DNA of 64,000 nucleotides from Paenibacillus antri. Its GTDB lineage: Bacteria > Bacillota > Bacilli > Paenibacillales > YIM-B00363. This document shows positions 18,371-28,789 of the stretch, in pieces. Positions within the stretch are counted from its first letter, which is position 1. Each line of letters starts with the position of its first letter. The position numbers and the translations under genes were made by a program. The notes under the pieces were generated by a model. The model was not told the DNA's origin. It was given only the letters and a program-made list of their open reading frames with translations, and searched no databases. The stretch covers positions 186,001 through 250,000 of the forward strand of contig NZ_VCIW01000006.1 of assembly GCF_005765165.1 (NCBI RefSeq), written 5' to 3'.

Positions 18371-18455
18371 CGGGGGAGGCGGGGCTCGAGATTTCCCGGT
18401 CTAATGGGACAACGAGGGCGCGTATATTGGTTACGCGGAGATGCAAGCGGTTTAG

Positions 18456-18469
18456 TGTAAGCGCTTCAA
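18456..18469 (+). promoter_or_regulatory. Weak cre-like motif upstream of fadF
   Basis: TGTAAGCGCTTCAA resembles the catabolite-responsive element core (AAGCGCTT) but deviates from consensus at two 3' positions. A second related motif, TGCAAGCGGTTTAG, starts at 18442. CcpA control of beta-oxidation genes is known in Bacillus, which makes this plausible, not proven. Confidence 0.3.
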
Positions 18470-18513
18470 TGCTTGTCCCGAACAGTCGCGGCGGAGAGGG
18501 GGAGGCGTACGCC

Positions 18514-20700
18514 TTGATTTGGACAACGGTCAATGGGTTGGCGTTTTTGGCGGTAACGGCGGGGGCGCTCGCGTTGTTTATTCGCGTCGTCCGCCGCAGG
18601 TACGACTATTTGCGGCTCGGCCGGAAGATCGGCGGGCGCGAGCTGGGCGAGGCGCTGCGCGAGGCGGCCGCCCGGGGGACGAAGCGGTTCGCCGCCGAGG
18701 TGTTCGGGCAGAAGAAGCTGCTGAAGGACGCGCGGAGCGGGGTCATGCACATCGTCATTTTCTACGGCTTCATCCTTCTCCAATTCGGCGCGCTCGACAT
18801 CGTCGTTCGCGGGCTGTTCGGCGGACCGCCGCCGCTGCCCGGCTACGCCGTCTTCGAGCTGCTGCAGGAGACGACGGTCGCGCTCGTCCTGCTGGCGATG
18901 GGGTACGCGACGTACCGCAGGTACGGGGAGAAGCTGAAGCGGTTAAAGCGAGGCTGGAAGCCGAGCGTCGTGACGTGGTTCATCTATTCGCTCATGGCTT
19001 CGGTGCTGCTCACGCTCGCGTTCGACCGGCTGCGGCACGGCGAGGAGGCGGCCTGGACCGCGCCGATCAGCTCGGCGCTGGCGTCGGCGTTCGGCGGCGT
19101 CGGCGAGCTCGGCGCGTCGATCGGCTTCTACGTGTCTTGGTGGGCGCATCTGCTCATTCTGCTGTCGTTCCTCGTGTACGTGCCGCAATCGAAACACTTC
19201 CATATCTTGACCGCGCCGCTCAATCTGCTGCTGAAGCGGACGGAGCCGGTCGGAAGGCTGACGAAGCTGGACCTGGAGGACGAGACCGCGGAGACGTTCG
19301 GGGTCGGGACGGTGGAGCATTTCACGCAGAAGCAGATGCTTGATTTCTACGCATGCGTCGAGTGCGGCCGCTGCACGAACGTATGCCCCGCGTCGAGTAC
19401 CGGCAAGCTGCTGTCGCCGATGCATATGATCGTAAAGCTAAGGGACCACCTGATCGAAAAGGGCGCCGCCGTCACCTCCAAATCCCCATGGGTGCCCGCC
19501 TTCGGCGCGGCGGAGGGCGGCGCGCACGTCATGTCGGAGGCTGCGCCGGCCGCGATCGCCGGTTTGCCGCCGCCGATTACGGATATCGCTCCCACGATGG
19601 CGGCGCAGCAGGCAGGCTGGACGCTGCGACCCGATGCGAAGCCGGAGGAGGTCGCGCTCGTCGGCGGCGTCATGACGGAGGAGGAAATTTGGGCGTGCAC
19701 GACGTGCCGCAACTGCGAGGATCAATGCCCGGTCGGCAACGAGCACGTCGACAAGATCGTCGATCTGCGCCGGCATCTCGTGCTGATGGAGGGCAGCTTG
19801 CCGCACGACGGGCAGCGCGCTATGCAAAACATCGAGCGCCAGGGCAACCCGTGGGGCCTCTCCCGCAGCGATCGGGCGAAGTGGATCGACGAGCTGAAGC
19901 TGCCGCAGCCGGCGCCGGCGGACCCGCTGACGCGCGTGCCGACCGTCAAGGAGAACCCGAACTTCGACATCCTGTTCTTCGTCGGCTCGATGGGCTCGTA
20001 CGACAACCGGACGAAGAAGGTGTCGCGCGCGGTGGCGCGGCTTCTGAACGAAGCGGGCGTCGACTTCGCGGTGCTCGGCAACGAGGAGAAGGGCTCCGGC
20101 GATACGCCGCGGCGGCTCGGCAACGAGATGCTGTTTCAGCAGCTGGCGGGGGAGAACGTAGCGACCTTCGAAAAGTACGGCGTCCGCCGCATCGTCACCG
20201 CCTGCCCGCATACGTACAACGCGCTGAAGAACGAGTATCCGGAGTTCGGTCTGGCGGCGGACGTCGAGGTGCTGCATCATACGGAGCTGCTGGCGCAGCT
20301 CGTGGCGGAGGGCCGCTTGCAGGCGAAGCACGAGGTGAAGGAGCGCGTCACGTATCACGATTCTTGCTACTTAGGGCGCTATAACGAAGTTTACGAGCCG
20401 CCGCGCGACGTGCTTCGGGCGATCCCGGGCGTCGAGCTGATCGAGATGGAGCGCAGCCGGTCGAACGGGATGTGCTGCGGCGCCGGCGGCGGGCGCATGT
20501 GGATGGAGGAGACGCAGGGGAAGCGCGTCAACCTCGCCCGTACGGAGCAGGCGCTCGCGGTCGATCCGACCGTCGTCGCGTCGGCGTGCCCGTATTGCCT
20601 GACGATGGTGGAGGACGGCACGAAGCTGAAGAACGTCGAGGACCGCGTGAAGGCGCGCGACGTAGCGGAGCTGCTGGAGGCGGCCGTTTTCGGGACCTGA
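18514..20700 (+). CDS. fadF: Membrane iron-sulfur oxidoreductase (FadF-like, ETF:quinone reductase candidate)
   Basis: 728 residues from a TTG start at 18514, set by GAGAGGGGGAGG 8 bp upstream; the reading frame stays open far upstream through repeat A, which I judge non-coding. N-terminal ~250 residues hold several membrane segments (nitrate-reductase-gamma-like). Two 4Fe-4S motifs follow, CVECGRCTNVCP and CTTCRNCEDQCP. The C-terminal half has two CCG (cysteine-rich) domains, e.g. HDSCYLGRYNE and GMCCGAGGGRMW. Bacillus FadF belongs to the FadR regulon. Co-location with etfAB suggests it passes ETF electrons to menaquinone, like proposed EMO-type proteins; that role is inferred. Confidence 0.88.
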   Translation: MIWTTVNGLAFLAVTAGALALFIRVVRRRYDYLRLGRKIGGRELGEALREAAARGTKRFAAEVFGQKKLLKDARSGVMHIVIFYGFILLQFGALDIVVRGLFGGPPPLPGYAVFELLQETTVALVLLAMGYATYRRYGEKLKRLKRGWKPSVVTWFIYSLMASVLLTLAFDRLRHGEEAAWTAPISSALASAFGGVGELGASIGFYVSWWAHLLILLSFLVYVPQSKHFHILTAPLNLLLKRTEPVGRLTKLDLEDETAETFGVGTVEHFTQKQMLDFYACVECGRCTNVCPASSTGKLLSPMHMIVKLRDHLIEKGAAVTSKSPWVPAFGAAEGGAHVMSEAAPAAIAGLPPPITDIAPTMAAQQAGWTLRPDAKPEEVALVGGVMTEEEIWACTTCRNCEDQCPVGNEHVDKIVDLRRHLVLMEGSLPHDGQRAMQNIERQGNPWGLSRSDRAKWIDELKLPQPAPADPLTRVPTVKENPNFDILFFVGSMGSYDNRTKKVSRAVARLLNEAGVDFAVLGNEEKGSGDTPRRLGNEMLFQQLAGENVATFEKYGVRRIVTACPHTYNALKNEYPEFGLAADVEVLHHTELLAQLVAEGRLQAKHEVKERVTYHDSCYLGRYNEVYEPPRDVLRAIPGVELIEMERSRSNGMCCGAGGGRMWMEETQGKRVNLARTEQALAVDPTVVASACPYCLTMVEDGTKLKNVEDRVKARDVAELLEAAVFGT

Positions 20701-20742
20701 CGCGCTGCCGCCGATTGTCGGGATGCCCGCTCTCTTGCGCGT

Positions 20743-20775
20743 CGTTCTTGTCCTCGGTTTCCCTTCGCTCAGCTG
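20743..20775 (+). repeat. Short dispersed repeat, copy 1
   Basis: A ~33-bp element with core TCCTCGGTTTCCCTTCGCTC also occurs at 28640-28673 and, inverted, at 57111-57145. Here it lies in the fadF-fadN gap. Confidence 0.55.
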
Positions 20776-20816
20776 GGAAATAGCCCTAACCCTTATCTAG
20801 GAGGTATTTATCCACT

Positions 20817-23156
20817 ATGGCATTCACCCTCTCGAAGGCGGCGGTCATCGGCTCGGGCGTCATGGGCTCCGGCATCGCGGCGCATCTCGCGAACGCCGGC
20901 ATTCCGACGCTGCTGCTCGACGTGAAGCGGGAATACGCGGTTTCGGCCGTCGCCAAGCTTCCGAAGACGAATCCCGCCCCGCTGTTTCGAAGCGCCGACG
21001 CGCAGCTGATCGTCCCCGGTTCCATCGACGACGATCTAGGCAAGCTCGCGGAGGTCGATTGGATCATCGAGGTCGTCACCGAAAAGCTTGACGTCAAGCG
21101 TCGGCTGCTCGAGCGGATCGACGCGGTCCGCGGGCCGCGAACGATCGTCTCCACGAATACGTCCGGCATCTCGGTGAACGCGATGAGCGAGGGGCGGAGC
21201 GAGGGGTTTCGGAAGCATTTTCTCGGGACGCACTTCTTCAATCCGCCGCGCTACATGAAGCTGCTGGAGATCGTTCCGACGCCGGATACTGATCCGGAAG
21301 TCGTCGCCGCGATGCGCGCGTTCTGCGAGCGCCGTCTCGGCAAGGGCGTCGTCGTCGCCAAAGACACGCCGAACTTCGTCGCGAACCGGATCGGCACGTA
21401 CGGCTTATTGGTCACCCTTCGGGAGATGGAAAAGGGCGGCTATACCGTCGACGAGGTCGACGCGATTACCGGCCCGGCGATGGGCCGGCCGAAGAGCGCG
21501 ACGTTCCGCACGCTCGACCTCGTCGGGCTCGATACGTTCGTCCACGTGGCGGGGAACGTGCACGGCGGAACGAGCGATCCGGCGGAGCGGGACGTCTTCG
21601 ACGTGCCGGCGCCGCTTCGGACGCTCGTCGAGCGCGGCTGGCTCGGGGAGAAGTCCGGGCAGGGCTTCTATAAGAAGATCAAGGGAGCGGACGGGAAGAG
21701 CGTCATCCAGTCGCTCGATCTGTTGACGCTCGAGTACGGCGTCGGGCGGAAGCCCGCGGGAGCGGCGATCGAGGCGGCGAAGCAGGCGAAGGGCGCGCGC
21801 GGGAAAATCAAAGCGCTGCTGGGCGCGAACGACCGGTACTCGCAGCTCGCCTGGAACATTCTCGCGCCGGTGCTGCTATACGCGGCCGACAAGCTGGGCG
21901 ACATCGCGGACACCGCCTTGGACATCGACAACGCGATGAAGTGGGGCTTCAATTGGGACCTCGGCCCGTTCGAGACGTGGGACGCGATCGGCGTCCGCCG
22001 CTCCGTCGAGCGGATGCGCGGGGAGGGGCGCGCGATCCCCGCATGGGTGGAGGCGTGGCTTGCGGCCGGGAACGAAACGTTCTACGCGTCCGACGCGGGC
22101 AAGCGGTTTTATGCGAGCGCCGGGTCCTACGCGGAAGTCGAGATGCCTAAGGAAGAAATATCGCTGCGCGCGCTGAAGGAGCGGCCCGGCAGCGTCGTCC
22201 TCTCCAACCCCGGCGCGAGCCTCGTCGACATCGGCGACGACATCGTCTGCCTCGAGTTCCACTCGCCGAACAACGCGATCGGCGGGGACATTCTGACGAT
22301 GATCGAGCGCGGCGTCGAGGAGGTGCGGCGGAACTGGCGCGGGCTCGTCGTCGCGAACGAAGGGCGCAACTTCTGCGTCGGCGCTAACCTGATGCTGCTG
22401 CTCATGGAGGCGCAGGACGAGGAATGGGATGAGGTCGACCGCATCATCCGCATGTTCCAGAACGCGATGATGTCGCTGAAGGCGCTCGAGAAGCCGGTCG
22501 TCGCGGCGCCGCACCGGATGACGCTCGGCGGCGGCGTCGAAGCGTGCATGCCGGCGGACATCGTCTTGTTCTCGTCCGAGACGTACTTCGGCCTCGTCGA
22601 GACCGGCGTCGGCCTTATCCCGGCGGGCGGCGGCTGCAAGGAGATGGCGTTGCGCATCTCCGCCGAGGCGGCTTCGCCCGAGGAGGACCTGCAGCCGGCG
22701 ATCAACGCGGCGTTCGAGACGATCGCGCTCGCGAAGACGTCGACGAGCGGCCCGAACGCGCGCGATCTCGGCTACATGCGCGCGTCGGATCGGGTCGTCA
22801 TGAACGTCGACCATCGCATCTACGAGGCGAAGCGTCTCGCGCTCGCCTTAGACGAAGCCGGCTATGCGCCCAAGCCGCGGCAGCGCATCCGCGTCGTCGG
22901 CCGGGACGGCGCCGCGGTGCTCAAGATGGGCGCGCTGCAGATGCGCCAAGGCGGGTACATCAGCGATCACGATCTCTTGATCGCGAAGAAGCTCGCCCAC
23001 GTGCTGGCGGGCGGCGACGTGCCGGCGGGCGCGCTCGTCGCCGAGCAATATTTGCTCGACCTCGAGCGCGAAGCGTTCCTCAGCCTGACCGGGGAGCCGA
23101 AGACGCAGGCGCGCATGCAGCATATTCTCGCGACCGGCAAGCCGCTGCGCAATTAA
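20817..23156 (+). CDS. fadN: 3-hydroxyacyl-CoA dehydrogenase/enoyl-CoA hydratase (FadN type)
   Basis: 779 residues. Domain order is dehydrogenase first, hydratase second, as in B. subtilis FadN and unlike E. coli FadB. The Rossmann motif AVIGSGVMGSGIAAHLANAG is at residues ~9-28 and HFFNPPRYMKLLEIV marks the catalytic-His segment of the dehydrogenase. The hydratase/crotonase fold is visible in NFCVGANLMLLL and TLGGGVEACMPADIV. TAGGAGG lies upstream. It carries out the second and third steps of beta-oxidation and starts the fadN-fadA-fadE string. Confidence 0.94.
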   Translation: MAFTLSKAAVIGSGVMGSGIAAHLANAGIPTLLLDVKREYAVSAVAKLPKTNPAPLFRSADAQLIVPGSIDDDLGKLAEVDWIIEVVTEKLDVKRRLLERIDAVRGPRTIVSTNTSGISVNAMSEGRSEGFRKHFLGTHFFNPPRYMKLLEIVPTPDTDPEVVAAMRAFCERRLGKGVVVAKDTPNFVANRIGTYGLLVTLREMEKGGYTVDEVDAITGPAMGRPKSATFRTLDLVGLDTFVHVAGNVHGGTSDPAERDVFDVPAPLRTLVERGWLGEKSGQGFYKKIKGADGKSVIQSLDLLTLEYGVGRKPAGAAIEAAKQAKGARGKIKALLGANDRYSQLAWNILAPVLLYAADKLGDIADTALDIDNAMKWGFNWDLGPFETWDAIGVRRSVERMRGEGRAIPAWVEAWLAAGNETFYASDAGKRFYASAGSYAEVEMPKEEISLRALKERPGSVVLSNPGASLVDIGDDIVCLEFHSPNNAIGGDILTMIERGVEEVRRNWRGLVVANEGRNFCVGANLMLLLMEAQDEEWDEVDRIIRMFQNAMMSLKALEKPVVAAPHRMTLGGGVEACMPADIVLFSSETYFGLVETGVGLIPAGGGCKEMALRISAEAASPEEDLQPAINAAFETIALAKTSTSGPNARDLGYMRASDRVVMNVDHRIYEAKRLALALDEAGYAPKPRQRIRVVGRDGAAVLKMGALQMRQGGYISDHDLLIAKKLAHVLAGGDVPAGALVAEQYLLDLEREAFLSLTGEPKTQARMQHILATGKPLRN

Positions 23157-23181
23157 TCCGAGAGGGAGGCTGGATCCGAAC

Positions 23182-24381
<1,200 letters not shown>

Positions 24382-24400
24382 AGAAGGGGAGGCACCTGCC

Positions 24401-26194
24401 ATGTCCGTATCCGAACGCAATCTCAAGCCTTATCTCGCGGGCGGCGGCTTCATCATCGACGACGCGCCGCCCGAGGCGGTCGCGACGCCGGAGGATTTCA
24501 CCGAGGAGCAGCGCATGTTCGCCGAGACGACGCGCGACTTCATCGAGAGCGAAGTGCTGCCGCACGACGAGAGACTCGAAAAGCTGAACTACGAGCTGAC
24601 CGTCAAGCTGATGCGCAAGGCGGGAGAACTCGGCCTCCTCGGCGCCGATGTGCCCGAGGCGTACGGCGGGCTGGGCCTCGACAAGATCAGCTCCACGATC
24701 ATCAACGAAAACCTCGCCAAGGCGAGCTCCTTCGCGCTGTCGATCGGCGCTCACGTCGGCATCGGCACGCTGCCGATCGTCTTTTTCGGAAGCAAGGAGC
24801 AGAAGGAGAAGTACTTGCCCGCGCTCGCGACCGGCGAGAAAATCGCCGCGTACTGTCTCACCGAGCCGGCCTCCGGCTCCGACGCGCTCGGCGCGAAGAC
24901 GACGGCGCGGTTATCTAGCGACGGGAAGCACTACATCTTGAACGGGAGCAAGATCTACATTACGAACGGCGGCTTCGCGGACGTGTACATCGTCTACGCG
25001 AAGATCGACGGCACCGACTTCTCGGCGTTCATCCTCGAACGCGGCATGGAAGGCTTCACGACCGGACCCGAGGAGAAGAAGATGGGCATCAAGGGCTCGT
25101 CGACCGTGCCGCTGTATTTCGAAGACGTGCATGTCCCCGTGGAAAATTTGCTCGGCGAACCCGGCCGCGGCCATGTGATCGCCTTCAACATTCTGAACAT
25201 CGGCCGGTTCAAGCTGGCGGCGGGCACGGTCGGCGCCTGCAAGGAGTCGATCGCGCTGTCGGCCGCGTACGCGAATACGCGCCAGCAGTTCGGACGGCCG
25301 ATCTCGAGCTTCCCGCTCATCGGGGCGAAGCTCGCGGACATGAACGTCCGCACGTACGCGCTCGAGAGCATGGTGTACCGCACGGCCGGGCTCATTAACG
25401 ACAGCCTGGCGGGCCTCGATTACAACGCGCCCGACGCCGGCCGGGAGTCCGCGCGCGGCATCGCCGAATATGCGATCGAGTGCTCGATCAACAAGGTGTT
25501 CGCCTCCGAGGCGCTCGACTTCGTCGCGGACGAGGGCGTCCAAATTCACGGCGGCTACGGCTACGTGCAGGAGTACAAGATCGAGCGGATTTATCGGGAC
25601 AGCCGGATTAATCGCATTTTCGAAGGAACGAACGAAATCAACCGGATGCTCATCCCCGGCACGCTGCTGAAGAAAGCGCTGAAGGGCGAGCTGCCGCTGC
25701 TGCAGAAGGCGCAGGAGTTCCAGAGCGAGCTGCTGTCGTTCTCCCCGCCGGCGTCGTTCGAGGGCGCGCTCGAGCAAGAGGCGCATCTCGTCCGCACGAT
25801 GAAGAAGATATTCCTGCTCGTCGGCGGCGCGGCGGTGCAGAAGTACGGCATGAATTTGGAAAAGGAGCAGGAGGCGCTGAGCGCCCTCGCCGACGTCATG
25901 ATTCTCGCGTATGCGGCGGAGAGCGCGCTGCTGCGGACGAAAAAGCGGATCGCCGCCGCCGGCGAAGCGAAAGCGCAGCTCGCGATTCTCATGACGCGGG
26001 TGTACGCCCAGGAAGCGTTCGACGCGATCGAGGGGCTCGCGAAGCGCCAGCTCGCGGCGATGGAGGAAGGCGACGCGCTGCGGACGATGCTGTCGGCGCT
26101 GAAGAAATTGGCGCGTCACCAGCCGATCAACGCGACGGCGCTGAAGCGCGAGATCGCGGCGCGGGTCGTCGATAGCGAGAAGTACGTAGACTGA
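24401..26194 (+). CDS. fadE: Acyl-CoA dehydrogenase (FadE)
   Basis: 597 residues, matching the long B. subtilis FadE rather than the ~380-residue acyl-CoA dehydrogenases. FAD-binding signatures are [17 protein letters not shown] and the C-terminal [19 protein letters not shown] followed by [12 protein letters not shown]; the catalytic base region is within these. The C-terminal ~150 residues form the extra helical domain of the VLCAD-like subgroup. It passes electrons to EtfAB encoded in the divergent operon. GGGGAGG is just upstream. Confidence 0.95.
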   Translation: MSVSERNLKPYLAGGGFIIDDAPPEAVATPEDFTEEQRMFAETTRDFIESEVLPHDERLEKLNYELTVKLMRKAGELGLLGADVPEAYGGLGLDKISSTIINENLAKASSFALSIGAHVGIGTLPIVFFGSKEQKEKYLPALATGEKIAAYCLTEPASGSDALGAKTTARLSSDGKHYILNGSKIYITNGGFADVYIVYAKIDGTDFSAFILERGMEGFTTGPEEKKMGIKGSSTVPLYFEDVHVPVENLLGEPGRGHVIAFNILNIGRFKLAAGTVGACKESIALSAAYANTRQQFGRPISSFPLIGAKLADMNVRTYALESMVYRTAGLINDSLAGLDYNAPDAGRESARGIAEYAIECSINKVFASEALDFVADEGVQIHGGYGYVQEYKIERIYRDSRINRIFEGTNEINRMLIPGTLLKKALKGELPLLQKAQEFQSELLSFSPPASFEGALEQEAHLVRTMKKIFLLVGGAAVQKYGMNLEKEQEALSALADVMILAYAAESALLRTKKRIAAAGEAKAQLAILMTRVYAQEAFDAIEGLAKRQLAAMEEGDALRTMLSALKKLARHQPINATALKREIAARVVDSEKYVD

Positions 26195-26283
26195 CGGGAA
26201 CGGCCTCTTGGCGGCGGCCGAACTTCCGCGCGAGGGAGAGAATCGCTTACGCTCAATCGAAGCGAAAGGGATGAAAAAGCGAT

Positions 26284-28047
26284 ATGCCACAACCGAAACG
26301 TTGGCTCGACAGCTATCCGGCAGAGGTTCCTCCGACGTACGATTATCCGTCTATGAATCTAGCTCGGCTGCTCGTGGATAGCGCCGACCGCTACCCGTCG
26401 CATCCCGCCGTCGAGTTTCTCGGCACCCGATATACGTATGCCGAGCTCCGCGACGCCGCTTACCGGTTCGCGAACGCCCTTCGCGCGCACGGCGTCGCGA
26501 AGGGCGACCGCGTCGCGATCATGCTGCCGAATTGCCCGGCGGCCGTCATCGCATACTACGGCACGCTTCTGACGGGGGCCGTCGTCGTGCAGACGAACCC
26601 GCTGTATAAGCCGCAAGAGCTCAAGCATCAGCTCGGCGATTCCGGCGCGAAGGCGATCGTGACGCTGGATCAGCTCGTTCCGCGGGTGGAGGCGATTCGC
26701 GAATATACGTTGCTGGAACGAATGATCGTCACGTCCGTCGCCGAGCAGCTGCCTTGGCCGAAGAGCTGGCTTTATCCCTTGAAGCTGAAGCGAAGCAAGC
26801 AGTTCGTGAAGGTGAATTGGACGGAGACGGTGACGCCGTGGAAGACGTTCCTCGCTTCGGCGCCGGCGTCTCCGATTCTGGAGCCGGTCGACGCCGTGGA
26901 AGACGTCGCGGTGCTGCAGTATACGGGCGGCACGACGGGCGTGGCGAAGGGCGTCATGCTGACGCATTTCAATATGACGGCGAACACGTACCAGAATAAG
27001 CTATGGTTTCACAAATGCCGGGAAGGGCAAGAGAAGTTCTTGGCGGCGCTTCCGCTTTTCCACGTGTTCGGCCTGACGGTGCTGATGAACCAAGCGGCGC
27101 TGACGGCGGGCGAGTTGATTTTGCTGCCGCGCTTCGAGGCGGAGACGGTGCTGAAGACGATCCACAAGCGGCGTCCGACCGTGTTCCCCGGCGCGCCGAC
27201 GATGTATATCGCCTTGATTAACCATCCGCGCATCAAGGAATACGACTTGACGTCGATCTCGGCGTGCGTCAGCGGCTCGGCGTCGCTGCCGGTCGAGGTG
27301 CAGGAGCGGTTCGAGGAGCTCTCCGGCGCGCGGCTGATCGAAGGCTACGGCATGACGGAGGCTTCGCCGGTGACGCACGCGAACCCGATCTGGGGGAAGC
27401 GGAAGATCGGGCGCGTCGGCATTCCGTTCCCCGATACGGAGGCGCGCATCGTCGATTCGGAGACGGGCGAGGAGCTGCCCGCCGGGGAGATCGGCGAGGT
27501 CGCGGTACGCGGCCCTCAGGTCATGAAAGGGTACTGGAACCGTCCGGAAGAGACGGCGAAGGTGCTTCGGGACGGCTGGCTGTTCACGGGCGATATGGGG
27601 ACGATGGACGAGGAAGGCTTCTTCGCGATCGTCGATCGGAAGAAAGATATGATCATCGCCAGCGGCTACAATGTGTATCCGCGCGAGATCGAAGAAGTGT
27701 TATATGAACACCCGGCCGTCAAGGAGGCCGTCGCCGTCGGCATGCCCGACAAGTATCGGGGCGAGACGGTGAAGGCGTACATCGTGCTGAAGGAGGGCGC
27801 GTCGGTGAACGGTCCGGCGCTCGAGGCGTACTGCCGCGAGCATCTGGCCGCTTATAAGGTGCCGCGGTACTTCGAGTTTCGCGAGGAGCTGCCGAAGACG
27901 ATGATCGGCAAGGTGCTGCGCCGCGCGCTGATCGAGGAGGAACAGGCGAAGGCGGCCGCCGGTCGGGAGGCGGCTTCGGGCGCCGCGTCCGGCGCGGACG
28001 AGGGCTCCGCCGAGGGGTGTCCGCCGCCGCCGCCGCCGAAAGCTTGA
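26284..28047 (+). CDS. fadD: Long-chain fatty acid-CoA ligase
   Basis: 587 residues. P-loop-like YTGGTTGVAKGVMLTHFN (~residues 216-233), YGMTEASPVTHAN, and the hinge/catalytic part GWLFTGDMGTMDEEGF ... IIASGYNVYPREIEE with Lys in PKTMIGKVLRR near the end. It adenylates and CoA-activates fatty acids entering beta-oxidation. About 25 residues longer than Bacillus LcfA because of an Ala/Gly-rich C-terminal tail ending in six consecutive prolines. It follows fadE by 89 bp with GAAAGGGATG as the probable ribosome binding site. Confidence 0.94.
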   Translation: MPQPKRWLDSYPAEVPPTYDYPSMNLARLLVDSADRYPSHPAVEFLGTRYTYAELRDAAYRFANALRAHGVAKGDRVAIMLPNCPAAVIAYYGTLLTGAVVVQTNPLYKPQELKHQLGDSGAKAIVTLDQLVPRVEAIREYTLLERMIVTSVAEQLPWPKSWLYPLKLKRSKQFVKVNWTETVTPWKTFLASAPASPILEPVDAVEDVAVLQYTGGTTGVAKGVMLTHFNMTANTYQNKLWFHKCREGQEKFLAALPLFHVFGLTVLMNQAALTAGELILLPRFEAETVLKTIHKRRPTVFPGAPTMYIALINHPRIKEYDLTSISACVSGSASLPVEVQERFEELSGARLIEGYGMTEASPVTHANPIWGKRKIGRVGIPFPDTEARIVDSETGEELPAGEIGEVAVRGPQVMKGYWNRPEETAKVLRDGWLFTGDMGTMDEEGFFAIVDRKKDMIIASGYNVYPREIEEVLYEHPAVKEAVAVGMPDKYRGETVKAYIVLKEGASVNGPALEAYCREHLAAYKVPRYFEFREELPKTMIGKVLRRALIEEEQAKAAAGREAASGAASGADEGSAEGCPPPPPPKA

Positions 28048-28100
28048 GGCGAGGACGTCCCGCGCGTTGTGGCATACGCTCGGGGCGTCCTTCGCCGTTT

Positions 28101-28129
28101 TTGGAAATCGGTCGCCGCGGCGGTACAAT
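28101..28129 (+). promoter_or_regulatory. Sigma-A-type promoter for the thioesterase gene
   Basis: TTGGAA (28101-28106) and TACAAT (28124-28129) are separated by 17 bp, 24 bp before the ATG at 28153. The thioesterase may therefore also be transcribed independently of the fad operon. Confidence 0.5.
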
Positions 28130-28152
28130 GGTGGCGAACGGAGGGATTACGC

Positions 28153-28557
28153 ATGGATATGAGCTTATGGATGAAGAAGCTGGAGGAGCGCGCGCAGGGG
28201 ACGTTTTGGGAGCTGCTCGGCTGCAAGGCGGAGGCCGTGTCCCCGGAGCGGACCGTCATCGCCCTTGTCGCCGAGAAGCGGCACCTGAACGCGATGGGCA
28301 TCGTGCACGGCGGCGTCTTGGCGTCGCTGCTCGACAACGCCATGGGCCTCGCCGTCATGAGCGCCTACCCGGACAAGCGCACGGTGACGACGAACCTGAA
28401 CGTGCACTTCGTCGCGTCGCTCGGCCCCGGCCCGCTCCGGACGACCGCCAAGGTGCTGCACGAGACGCGCACGACGCTGACGGTCGAAGCGTCGGTGGAG
28501 GACGCGAGCGGCAAGCTCGGCACGATCGGCACCGGCAGCTTTCGGCTATTGGATTAG
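28153..28557 (+). CDS. PaaI-family hotdog thioesterase
   Basis: 134 residues from the ATG at 28153 (GGAGGGA upstream). The hotdog motif NAMGIVHGGVLASLLDNAMGL contains the HGG turn and catalytic Asp typical of PaaI-type acyl-CoA thioesterases; VTTNLNVHFVAS follows. It likely hydrolyses acyl-CoAs to free CoA during fatty acid or aromatic acid breakdown. It is the last gene of the fad operon and is followed by a terminator. Confidence 0.87.
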   Translation: MDMSLWMKKLEERAQGTFWELLGCKAEAVSPERTVIALVAEKRHLNAMGIVHGGVLASLLDNAMGLAVMSAYPDKRTVTTNLNVHFVASLGPGPLRTTAKVLHETRTTLTVEASVEDASGKLGTIGTGSFRLLD

Positions 28558-28568
28558 GAAACTAGGAT

Positions 28569-28612
28569 ACCGCCTTCCTTTACTGCTATGTAGGGGAGGC
28601 GGTTTTCTTTTC
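28569..28612 (+). terminator. Terminator after the fad operon
   Basis: Stem ACCGCCTTCC ... GGGGAGGCGGT with a ~14-nt loop followed by TTTCTTTT, 12 bp after the thioesterase stop. Confidence 0.75.
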
Positions 28613-28639
28613 CCCGGCTCCCTTGGGTGACTGTTTGGC

Positions 28640-28673
28640 CGCTCCTTCTCCTCGGTTTCCTTTTACTCAGCTG
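28640..28673 (+). repeat. Short dispersed repeat, copy 2
   Basis: CTCCTTCTCCTCGGTTTCC and following bases match copy 1 (20743-20775) and the inverse of copy 3 (57111-57145), with a few substitutions. Confidence 0.55.
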
Positions 28674-28789
28674 AGAGTACCGGTGCCGATACATACTTTG
28701 TTCTCATGGTTAGCACGCCTGCAGAAGGAGGGGAAGAAGGACAAGCAGCGGCGTCGTGAGTGAACGGACCCGGCCGGCGTTTCGCAGGA

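Noticed and set aside
18142-18513. Extension of the fadF frame up to 18142
   Set aside because: It crosses the FadR operator and repeat A; the TTG at 18514 has a strong ribosome binding site and begins the first membrane segment.
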